Of a DNA stretch of 64,000 nucleotides, positions 28,080-35,651 are shown in pieces (the stretch's first letter is position 1; the number at the start of each line of letters is the position of its first letter). The stretch is from NCBI RefSeq assembly GCF_025143825.1, contig NZ_CP083560.1, positions 3,534,001 through 3,598,000 of the forward strand. Direction: 5' to 3'. This DNA is from Sulfitobacter sp. S223. Its GTDB lineage: Bacteria; Pseudomonadota; Alphaproteobacteria; Rhodobacterales; Rhodobacteraceae. The position numbers were made by a program, and so were the translations under genes. The notes under the pieces are model-generated. The model worked only from the letters and a program-made list of their open reading frames with translations. It was not told the DNA's origin and did no database searches.

Positions 28080-29162
28080 ATGCTTTGGTTAGCTGGATTA
28101 ATGGGCGTTATGGCAGTTGGCGCAGTTGCCTTCGTTGATCCGTATGCCATGGCTGATGACGGGGACGACCAACCGGAACCCTCCGCCAATCCTCCCTCCA
28201 ACGATGCGTTATCGGCCAGCGACACTGTCAGTTCGGATGAAGCAATCACTCCTGAGGACCCGTTTGAGCCAGCTTACGATCCGCGTGGCGGAGATGACGG
28301 CGCTATTTTGCCACCCCTCGTTCTGTCAGCAGAACACCAGGTAACGCTCACCGACGGGACGGACAGCGACGACCGGCTTGAAGGCACAGACGGCGACGAC
28401 CGGATGCGCGGCTTGGAAGGCGCCGATGAACTCAACGGCGGAGTTGGCAACGATGAGCTGCGCGGCGAAGCAGGCGACGATACGCTACGCGGGAACGAGG
28501 GATCGGATACCTTGCACGGGAACGATGGCAGCGATGATATGTACGGCGGCAGCGATGATGACGCCCTATTCGGACATAACGCCAGAGATACGCTCGTTGG
28601 CGCAGCTGGTAATGACGCGCTGCAAGGGTCGGCTGATAATGACCTCCTTCATGGCAACGAAGGGGATGACACCCTACAAGGCGGGCTGGACGATGATACG
28701 CTGATCGGCGGCGCAGGTGCGGATGTCATGTTTGGCGGCTGGGGCAATGACATGCTCAGCGGAATTATGGACGATGCTATAGCTCATGATGACGCCACCA
28801 GTGATTTTCTGAATGGCGGCGGTGGAGATGACAGTATCCTTGCCGGAGCCGGAGATATCATCACCAGCGGTGAGGGCGCTGATGAGATCGTGCTGGGCAG
28901 CTGGATAGCCGACGGTGAAGCGGCCCATATCATGGACTATGCCGTCGAGGACGACAGCATTGTGCTGGTTTGGGATGATAGTGCCGCAGATAGTGTTGAG
29001 CCGCGGGTAACCCTATCAGCCGATCCCGATGCATCTGATCAGACCCTTGTGTTGATGGACGGGTCAGTCATTGCAACCGTCAATGGCACGGACCTAATGC
29101 CAGGCGATATCGCTCTGATCCCTCTCAGCACGGCCACTCAGGTGGGCCTAGCCGCAGGTTAA
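28080..29162 (+). CDS. RTX (hemolysin-type calcium-binding repeat) protein
   Basis: 360 aa. A hydrophobic N-terminus ('MLWLAGLMGVMAVGAVAFV') looks like a signal or anchor segment. After an acidic linker (27-100), about 14 nonapeptide repeats run from about 100 to 225 ('GGVGNDELRG', 'GEAGDDTLRG', 'GGWGNDMLSG'), then a non-repetitive beta-like C-terminus. Several repeats are degenerate (for example 'GHNARDTLVG'). Such repeats bind calcium and usually fold outside the cell. No type I secretion genes lie nearby. Role unknown. Confidence 0.85.
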   Translation: MLWLAGLMGVMAVGAVAFVDPYAMADDGDDQPEPSANPPSNDALSASDTVSSDEAITPEDPFEPAYDPRGGDDGAILPPLVLSAEHQVTLTDGTDSDDRLEGTDGDDRMRGLEGADELNGGVGNDELRGEAGDDTLRGNEGSDTLHGNDGSDDMYGGSDDDALFGHNARDTLVGAAGNDALQGSADNDLLHGNEGDDTLQGGLDDDTLIGGAGADVMFGGWGNDMLSGIMDDAIAHDDATSDFLNGGGGDDSILAGAGDIITSGEGADEIVLGSWIADGEAAHIMDYAVEDDSIVLVWDDSAADSVEPRVTLSADPDASDQTLVLMDGSVIATVNGTDLMPGDIALIPLSTATQVGLAAG

Positions 29163-29232
29163 TCAAACCGCTTTCGATGATATAGGCGCAATAAGCCTTT
29201 GCCAATTTCTGAAAACACGCCTATACGCCCCC

Positions 29233-29254
29233 ATCGCAGGCAAGTTCCTGCGAT
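29233..29254 (+). terminator. Hairpin between RTX gene and rpsO
   Basis: ATCGCAGG (29233-29240) pairs perfectly with CCTGCGAT (29247-29254). It could end RTX transcription or be part of the rpsO leader, where S15 autoregulation acts in other bacteria. The sequence does not decide. Confidence 0.4.
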
Positions 29255-29327
29255 TCCTCCATGGGCCTGAGCTGGACGACATCCCGGCCTGCGCCATCCC
29301 TTTTAACCTTTTGACAAGGAGACCCCG

Positions 29328-29597
29328 ATGTCGATTACGAAAGAAGAAAAAGCCCGCATCATGAGCGAATTCGGCGCCAAAGAAGGCGATACCGGTTCCC
29401 CAGAAGTGCAGGTTGCTGTTCTCAGCTCACGCATCGCAACGCTGACCGAGCACTTCAAAACGCATAAAAAAGACAACCACGGCCGCCGTGGCTTGCTGAA
29501 AATGGTCGCAACGCGCCGTAAGCTTCTGGACTATGTTAAGTCCAAAGACGATGCACGTTACCAAGACCTGATCAAACGTCTGGGCCTGCGCCGCTAA
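29328..29597 (+). CDS. rpsO: 30S ribosomal protein S15
   Basis: 89 aa, the standard length, with '[20 protein letters not shown]' and '[18 protein letters not shown]'. AAGGAG precedes the ATG. It binds 16S rRNA early in 30S assembly. In many bacteria pnp follows directly; here pnp is about 6 kb away. Confidence 0.98.
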   Translation: MSITKEEKARIMSEFGAKEGDTGSPEVQVAVLSSRIATLTEHFKTHKKDNHGRRGLLKMVATRRKLLDYVKSKDDARYQDLIKRLGLRR

Positions 29598-29624
29598 GCG
29601 ACGCCTCGACAATCAGACCCGATT

Positions 29625-29656
29625 AAACCGCGCCTCTTTACAGAGCGCGGTTTTTT
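29625..29656 (+). terminator. rpsO intrinsic terminator
   Basis: AAACCGCGC (29625-29633) pairs with GCGCGGTTT (29645-29653) and runs into a T-tract. A textbook factor-independent terminator 28 bases after the rpsO stop. Confidence 0.88.
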
Positions 29657-29793
29657 CATGTCTGGGGGACACCACTACGAAGATTCTTCACCGAAATTCG
29701 TCAAACCACAGGCAACTCCGCAAATCATGTTGGTCTGCTATGCGAACCAACTTCGCTATCGGTGATTGGATGGTCAGTGTCCGCTTTCAAAAC

Positions 29794-29822
29794 CGCGGGA
29801 GAAAGCGCCGCCCCCTCCCGCG
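29794..29822 (-). terminator. Likely terminator of creatinase gene
   Basis: CGCGGGAG (29794-29801) pairs perfectly with CTCCCGCG (29815-29822). On the minus strand it lies just after the creatinase stop and is followed by GTTTTG. Confidence 0.6.
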
Positions 29823-29831
29823 TCCTTATCT

Positions 29832-31034
29832 TCAGGAAATTACGTTGAAATCCGGCCCGTAAGGATAACCCGTGATGTTATTGCTTCCATCTTCGGTGAT
29901 GACCAGAATGTCATGTTCGCGGTAGCCGCCCGCGCCTGCCTTGCCCTCAGGCACGGTCAACATCGGCTCCATCGAAATGACCATGCCTGCTTCCAGTACC
30001 GTATCAATGTCTTCGCGCAGCTCCAAACCTGCTTCGCGTCCGTAATAGTGCGATAGGATACCGAACGAATGCCCATACCCAAATGTGCGGTATTGCAGCA
30101 GATCGCGCTCCGCAAAGAAGGCGTTGATCTGCTCGGTTACAGCCGCGCAGCTGACGCCGGGCCTCAATAGGCTCATGCCCAATTCATGGGCTGCGACATT
30201 CGCCTCCCATAACTTCAAGCTATCGGCGTCAACGGTTTCGACAAACATCGTGCGCTCCAGCGCGGTGTAATATCCGCTAATCATCGGGAAGGTGTTCAGG
30301 CTTAGGATGTCGCCGGATTGTAGGGTCCGCGATGTGACGGGGTTGTGAGCGCCATCCGTATTGATGCCGGACTGAAACCAAACCCACGTGTCGCGATATT
30401 CAGCGTCGGGGAAGCGGTTTGCGATTTCCCGCTCCATTGCGTAACGTCCAGCCATGGCCACGTCAATCTCACGGATGCCTGCCTTGACTGCTTCTCTCAC
30501 GGCATATCCGCCGACATCGGCCACTTGGGCGCAAGCTCGGATGAGATCAATTTCGGCGTCTGATTTATGCATCCGTTGCCGCATCGTGATAGGGGCAACA
30601 TCGGTTGTCGTTTTCGGAGACAGGAAGGTATCTAGCAATGATTTTTGTGCAAGCGTCAGGTGATCTGCTTCGAATCCGATCGCCTGCCCCGTTCCGGTCA
30701 CCGACAAAATGGCACGCCAATAGTTGTTTCGCTGCCAATCCGTGTAGGTGATATTGTCCCCATGGCTGCGCCGCCACGGCTGTGCGGCGTCAATGCCTGC
30801 ACTGATTGTCACCGCATCCGTGGGAGTGACCACCAACGCGTAGGGACGGCCGAATGCACAATACAGAAAACCCGAATAATATGCGATGTTGTGCATCGAG
30901 GTGAATACGCAAACATCGATGCCGTTTTCCGCCATATCTGAACGAAGCTTTGTCAGACGGCTTTCATATTCTTGAGATTCAAAGGGAAGCGTTTTCTCCC
31001 CCTGATGGAAACGATAAAATTCTGGACGTTCCAT
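29832..31034 (-). CDS. Creatinase (creatine amidinohydrolase)
   Basis: 400 aa, M24 'pita-bread' fold, no metal needed in creatinases. Residues matching the Pseudomonas putida active site are all present: Phe61 and Arg63 in 'CAFGRPYALVV', His230 in 'SGINTDGAHNPVTSR', Glu260 in 'YYTALERTMF' and Glu356 in 'MVISMEPML'. The sequence follows known creatinase throughout, so it should hydrolyse creatine to sarcosine and urea. The next genes upstream are an amidase and, divergently, a glycine-amidinotransferase-like gene. Sarcosine could go to the FAD-GcvT dehydrogenases at 44395-50198. Confidence 0.93.
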   Translation of the reverse strand: MERPEFYRFHQGEKTLPFESQEYESRLTKLRSDMAENGIDVCVFTSMHNIAYYSGFLYCAFGRPYALVVTPTDAVTISAGIDAAQPWRRSHGDNITYTDWQRNNYWRAILSVTGTGQAIGFEADHLTLAQKSLLDTFLSPKTTTDVAPITMRQRMHKSDAEIDLIRACAQVADVGGYAVREAVKAGIREIDVAMAGRYAMEREIANRFPDAEYRDTWVWFQSGINTDGAHNPVTSRTLQSGDILSLNTFPMISGYYTALERTMFVETVDADSLKLWEANVAAHELGMSLLRPGVSCAAVTEQINAFFAERDLLQYRTFGYGHSFGILSHYYGREAGLELREDIDTVLEAGMVISMEPMLTVPEGKAGAGGYREHDILVITEDGSNNITGYPYGPDFNVIS

Positions 31035-31321
31035 AGCATGGCTCCTTCATCGGCTTACCGAAATGCACACGAAGGAGCCGGTCTCCCTCGACCGCATTAG
31101 CGGCAAAGAAAAGTCCCGGCGTTCAGGATGGTGAGACAGGGTTTGCACTCGCATGCTGGCGACGCCATCGCCCACCCTAAAATCTACATGGATGAAGCGC
31201 TGCCTATATGGCAAGGAAAAACTGGTACAGCGGTCCGATGCGCTGCAAAAATTTTGCCAAGTGGGCTCTGCGCGGACAGGCAACGTTTACTGACATCGCC
31301 AATTTTCAGGCCCCCAATAAA
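31035..31321. other. Intergenic region between amidase and creatinase, 287 bases
   Basis: No convincing ORF, RNA gene or strong repeat was seen. It probably contains the creatinase promoter. The short minus-strand ORF at 31047-31283 has no recognisable features. Confidence 0.5.
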
Positions 31322-32713
31322 CTACGGCGTCACCACTTTAATTGCCTCACCGCGGGCCTCAATTGCCTCTGCGGCGTCCAGCAGAATATCTTCACGATAG
31401 CGGCCCGAGATTAGTTGTGCGCCCATCGGCACACGCCCAGCATCACTGTCAGCAAAACCTGTAAATGCAGACATCCCCGGCAACCCCATCAACGGCAGCC
31501 CCACCTGTGTCAGCTGTGCTTCCATCACGCGGGGGAAATCCTCGAGGTCAAGTAGATCGGGGAACGGAGGTTCAGCCGATACCGGACAGATCAACACTGG
31601 ATATTGCGACAGGAACGCCTGCCAGTCGCGCAGGAAACCAACCCGTGCCTGCATCGCGTCCAGCACTTCATTCAGGTCCGGTACTGGCGTCAGCTTGTGC
31701 ATCTCGGCCAAGACGTGGTTGGCATCGGCATCACCCTCTTGAGCGAATGCCGCTTGCGCACCGCGGGCCATTTCTGCCAGCCAAAGCTGCGCCTGACGGC
31801 GGGCCGGTTCACGGAACGGGGGGCTAGCCACTTCGTCTACCTGCCAGCCAGCATCGACAAGCCGCGATGCCGCGTCACGCAGCGCCTTTTCCACAAGCGG
31901 GTGCGTCTGCAATCCTTCGGGGGAGACGCACAAGGCCGCACGGCGTGGGTAATCTGGCCCATCGATCGGCACAGGCATGTGCCAAGGATCGCGCAGGTCA
32001 GGCTGCGCCATTGCCGTGAGCGATACACGAACGTCGCGAACCGAGCGGGCATGAGGGCCGGAGACGGCCATTAACTGCGCACCGATATGACGATCCGGGC
32101 TGGATGGATTCCATGCGGCAACACGGCCAAGCGTCGGGCGGATTCCCTGTAACCCGCAGGCATAAGCTGGATAACGGATCGAACCGCCAATATCTGTACC
32201 GTGTCCCATCGCACCAATACCTGCCGCAGTCGCCGAAGCCGCCCCGCCGGACGACCCACCCGGCGTGATGCGTGGGTTATGTGGGTTTTTCGTGTGGCCG
32301 TGCAGCGAGTTTCTGGTGAACCAGCGCAGCGAGAAAGCAGGTGTATTCGTCCGCCCGACGATAATCACCCCTGCTCTGCGCAAGTTTGCGACGACGGGGT
32401 TATCGTCTTGAGCGACCAGTTCTTTCTGAATGCGCAAACCGTTAGTAGTCGCAAAACCGGCCTGATCGACATTCTCTTTGGTCGTCACGGGCACGCCAGC
32501 CATTGGGCCCAACGAAGCACCACTGGCCCGCGCTGCATCCACAGCATCCGCAGCAGACAAGGCTGCATGATCGTCACGCGCGACGACCGCATTGATCGCC
32601 GGATTTACAGCATCCATCCTTGCCAGCGTCGCTTCGGTTACTTCGCGCGCCGTCACCTCGCCCTGCGCAATCGCTGCCGTTATCGCAACACCGTCTAATT
32701 CCCAAAGCGCCAT
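31322..32713 (-). CDS. Amidase signature family hydrolase
   Basis: 463 aa. The Ser-cisSer-Lys triad is visible: Lys79 in 'GVPVTTKENVD', cis-Ser at 154/155 in 'TPGGSSGGAAS', and nucleophile Ser178 in 'GHGTDIGGSIRYPA'. These enzymes hydrolyse amides; the substrate cannot be read from sequence. It is 287 bases upstream of creatinase on the same strand and divergent from the amidinotransferase gene, so a substrate linked to guanidino compounds is possible. Confidence 0.9.
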   Translation of the reverse strand: MALWELDGVAITAAIAQGEVTAREVTEATLARMDAVNPAINAVVARDDHAALSAADAVDAARASGASLGPMAGVPVTTKENVDQAGFATTNGLRIQKELVAQDDNPVVANLRRAGVIIVGRTNTPAFSLRWFTRNSLHGHTKNPHNPRITPGGSSGGAASATAAGIGAMGHGTDIGGSIRYPAYACGLQGIRPTLGRVAAWNPSSPDRHIGAQLMAVSGPHARSVRDVRVSLTAMAQPDLRDPWHMPVPIDGPDYPRRAALCVSPEGLQTHPLVEKALRDAASRLVDAGWQVDEVASPPFREPARRQAQLWLAEMARGAQAAFAQEGDADANHVLAEMHKLTPVPDLNEVLDAMQARVGFLRDWQAFLSQYPVLICPVSAEPPFPDLLDLEDFPRVMEAQLTQVGLPLMGLPGMSAFTGFADSDAGRVPMGAQLISGRYREDILLDAAEAIEARGEAIKVVTP

Positions 32714-32842
32714 CAGCTTTCCCCCTATTTGAAATCAGGTTGGCACGAAGCAAACTCTCCGGCAATGGCGCCGTCACTCTCGCTTGCGTAGCGGCAACTT
32801 TGCTCTTACCCATTTGATCATATAATTCGCAGGGAGCGCATC

Positions 32843-33958
32843 ATGCCGAGAACGGTCGTCAACAGCTGGAACGAGTGGGATCCCCTCAAGCATGTAATCG
32901 TTGGCCGCGCCGACGATTGCCATATTCCGCCCGAAGAACCCGCGCTGGACGCCAAAGTACCCGAAGACAGCGACATGCGCGGTCAGTGGGGCCGTCGCCC
33001 GCAGGAAACCATCGACCGTGCAAATGAATTGCTCGATAATTTCGCGACCATGCTGGAAAAGCGCGGGGTCCGTGTGGATAGACCCACCAGCATCGACCAC
33101 TCTTTGCCCGCCACCACACCTGATTTCCATACCGAAAGCCAGTTTGGCTGCATGCCGCCGCGCGACGTATTGCTGACGGTCGGCTCCGAGATGCTGGAAG
33201 CAACGATGAGCTACCGCTGCCGCTGGTTCGAATATCTGAACTATCGTCCGCTCATGCAGCAGTATTTTGACGAAGACCCTAACTTCCGGCACGAAAGCGC
33301 ACCCAAGCCGCGCTTGACCGATGCGGACTATCACCCGGACTACCTTTCAGAAAAAATTGGCGATGCGAAGCGCCTTGAATGGGCGGCGAAGAAGTTCTTT
33401 GTCACCACCGAAGAAGAGCCGCTGTTCGATGCCGCCGATGTGCTGCGCTTTGGCCGCGATCTGGTGGTGCAGCACGGGTTCACAACTAATCTCAAAGGGA
33501 TCGAGTGGTTGCGCCGCCACTTCCCCGATCACCGCGTCCATACCGTAAACTTCCCCGGTGATCCCTACCCGATCCACATCGACGCGACCTTCACACCACT
33601 GCGTCCGGGCCTGATCTTAAACAATCCGCACCGCCGCCTACCCGAAGACCAGCGTAAAATGTACAATGACAATGGCTGGGAGATTGTGGACGCCGCAACG
33701 CCCGCCCACAACACACCCCCGCCGCTATGCTATTCCTCCACTTGGCTCAGCATGAACGTGCTGGTGCTGGACCCGAAAACCGTCTGTGTCGAGAAATCAG
33801 AGGTTTATCAGGCCGAGCAGATGGACAAACTTGGCATGGAAGTTGTCGAAGTCGAGCTGCGCGATGCCTACGCGTTCGGCGGCGGATTGCACTGCTGCAC
33901 GGCGGATGTTTATCGCGAGGGCAAATGCGAGGATTACTTCCCGAGCTTAAGCAAGTAA
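32843..33958 (+). CDS. Glycine-amidinotransferase-like enzyme
   Basis: 371 aa, aligned along its whole length with animal L-arginine:glycine amidinotransferase. The catalytic triad is kept: Asp196 in 'LFDAADVLRFGRD', His245 in 'PIHIDATF' and Cys351 in 'GGGLHCCTADV'. It should move the amidino group of arginine to an acceptor amine through a Cys-amidino intermediate, leaving ornithine. Two residues just before the catalytic His differ from the animal enzyme (Tyr242 and Ile244 where it has Asn and Met), so the acceptor may not be glycine. It is divergent from the amidase and followed by a small unknown gene. Confidence 0.9.
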   Translation: MPRTVVNSWNEWDPLKHVIVGRADDCHIPPEEPALDAKVPEDSDMRGQWGRRPQETIDRANELLDNFATMLEKRGVRVDRPTSIDHSLPATTPDFHTESQFGCMPPRDVLLTVGSEMLEATMSYRCRWFEYLNYRPLMQQYFDEDPNFRHESAPKPRLTDADYHPDYLSEKIGDAKRLEWAAKKFFVTTEEEPLFDAADVLRFGRDLVVQHGFTTNLKGIEWLRRHFPDHRVHTVNFPGDPYPIHIDATFTPLRPGLILNNPHRRLPEDQRKMYNDNGWEIVDAATPAHNTPPPLCYSSTWLSMNVLVLDPKTVCVEKSEVYQAEQMDKLGMEVVEVELRDAYAFGGGLHCCTADVYREGKCEDYFPSLSK

Positions 33959-34008
33959 GCAGACACAAAGCCAGTTATGGCATGAACGCTATCCCAAAGG
34001 ACCATGCC

Positions 34009-34422
34009 ATGACCGACACACCAGACGTCGCCCAACTTCTCGCCAATGCTCGGGCCGTTGCTGACAATCCCGACGCGGAAATCGCCGAGATCGAAGCGAT
34101 GGTGATTGAGACCGTCTCTGCCTTCGAGGCCCGCCTCCAACACCACTTCGCCCGCGGCCCATTCTTTGTGAAGCTGCGCAACAAGCTCGCGGCGGAAGGC
34201 CACACTGCCTTGGCGCAAACCGTCTACCACTACTATCTCGCGGCCAACGTACTGAAACACGGCGGCGGCAAGAGCCTGCGGGAATTGGAAAAGATCGAGC
34301 CTGCGCCGTTCACGTTGCAGGACGAAGAGGGCAAGGCGCTGGTTGATGTGACGGCGGATGGGTTCTTGAGTGGGTTGATTGATGCGTTAGGCAAATCTAG
34401 CAACGCCTTAGCTGCAAAATAG
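34009..34422 (+). CDS. Unrecognised small protein downstream of amidinotransferase
   Basis: 137 aa from the ATG at 34009, with AAAGGA 8 bases upstream; the frame is open further up inside the amidinotransferase gene, so the start is set by the ribosome binding site. It appears soluble and mostly helical, with 'FEARLQHHFARGPFFVKLRN' and 'TALAQTVYHYYLAANVLKHG' as its most distinctive parts. No known domain. It starts 50 bases after the amidinotransferase stop and is probably co-transcribed. Confidence 0.75.
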   Translation: MTDTPDVAQLLANARAVADNPDAEIAEIEAMVIETVSAFEARLQHHFARGPFFVKLRNKLAAEGHTALAQTVYHYYLAANVLKHGGGKSLRELEKIEPAPFTLQDEEGKALVDVTADGFLSGLIDALGKSSNALAAK

Positions 34423-34489
34423 CTGCAACCGCAGCGAACGGCAGCAAGGAGCCCATTTTGACCGATGCTGCGCCGTGCTCGAACGACCG

Positions 34490-35290
34490 CTAGGAGACGT
34501 TTGGCAACGACAGGCGCATTTCAGACTGAACGATGAAGCGATGCGCCCCAAGCTTCTGCACAAGAGAACACAAGGCGTTGTCAGCCGAATCGACATTGAC
34601 CAATGTCAGCGAGCCGACTGTGGCTGCCGCAGCGAGGAGGTCTTCCAAAGCCGAGGGTTCGCTGGCGGCAATCTGATGCACTAGGCCACCTGCGCCGATG
34701 ATCGCTCCACCTTTTTCATGTAGGAAGGACGTCAGCTGTGAGCCGTAATGGGATTCCGTAGCGTTTTGCCAAGATGGCTCCCACGTCGAATACCTCTGGA
34801 TGACATTCGCAACGGTATCAAAATCCGACAGTTTGCATGAGGACTGATCAGGAGATGGATGATCAAGCTGATAACAGTCGAGCTTTCTGGTCACATCAAA
34901 TCCCAGCTTCCGATAGAGACGTTCAGCGTCTATGTTTCCCTTGATGACCTCGAGCCAAAAGCTCTCGATTCCGACATTCTCCGCCGCATGTATCGCCGCC
35001 ATGCCCAAACGGGACGCCAATCCCCGGCCTCTGTGGCCAATCCGAGTTCCGCTGCCAATCAGATACCGTTTGGTACCCCGCGTTGCGACGTTCCAAAACC
35101 CGATGACGTCATCATCTTCGAGAGCGACAAAGGAGGCCTCGGGATCAAAATTTCTCGCGCTCAACGCCGCTTTGAACGTGTCTGCCTCTGGTTGTAACGG
35201 AACGATATAGTCGGAAAACGCGTCAAGCATGGCGCAATGCAGAGCACCCAAGTCAGAGCCTGATCCGGCAAACGAAACAATTTGCGTCAT
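34490..35290 (-). CDS. GNAT acetyltransferase with degenerate second half
   Basis: 266 aa. Residues 1-145 form a normal GNAT domain with acetyl-CoA motif 'RIGHRGRGLASRLGMA' and 'GNIDAERLYRKLGF'. Residues about 150-266 look like a second, decayed GNAT unit: 'NVDSADNALCSLVQKLGA' mimics the end of a GNAT fold, but the CoA-binding Q/R-x-x-G-x-G/A loop is missing. The substrate is unknown. It converges on the 34009 gene. Confidence 0.85.
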   Translation of the reverse strand: MTQIVSFAGSGSDLGALHCAMLDAFSDYIVPLQPEADTFKAALSARNFDPEASFVALEDDDVIGFWNVATRGTKRYLIGSGTRIGHRGRGLASRLGMAAIHAAENVGIESFWLEVIKGNIDAERLYRKLGFDVTRKLDCYQLDHPSPDQSSCKLSDFDTVANVIQRYSTWEPSWQNATESHYGSQLTSFLHEKGGAIIGAGGLVHQIAASEPSALEDLLAAAATVGSLTLVNVDSADNALCSLVQKLGAHRFIVQSEMRLSLPNVS

Positions 35291-35651
35291 TTTGTGCTTT
35301 CATGTTTCCAGGATGAGTACAGAGGTAAAGAGCGGTTTTTTGCACGACGCGCAAGCCGTTGAGGTTTTTCCTTATCAAGCGGACATCATCGGGTTCCCCG
35401 GTTCTTGCTCGAGTTGGTCCAAGCCAAAATTGGCGCGACCGCAGCGAATGCTCACTTTTCCCGCTTAGCGGACATCGACGTGCCAAACGCGTACCCCAAA
35501 CACCCCTCCCTTCCCATCGCCCCCAATCTCATGTACAGCCCACTCATCTGAAAGCAGTCGCACAGACCCCGTCGGCAGCCAAAGCAAGATATAGGGGTCA
35601 GAGGGAATACGCCCTCTATGCAATGGCCAATGGGCCAACAAGGAAACGATG
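35291..35651 (+). other. Divergent region before pnp, 361 bases, with small leader hairpin
   Basis: No gene is supported. AGAGGG (35600-35605) and CCCTCT (35612-35617) can form a small hairpin about 35 bases before pnp, where leader structures are cut by RNase III in E. coli. The rest presumably holds the pnp promoter. Confidence 0.45.

Noticed and set aside
28380-28760. Short periodic DNA repeat resembling a tandem repeat or CRISPR-like array
   Set aside because: It is in frame and encodes RTX nonapeptides; there are no uniform repeats with unique spacers.
31047-31283. Possible small gene between amidase and creatinase
   Set aside because: No ribosome binding site, no domain, and composition unlike neighbouring genes.
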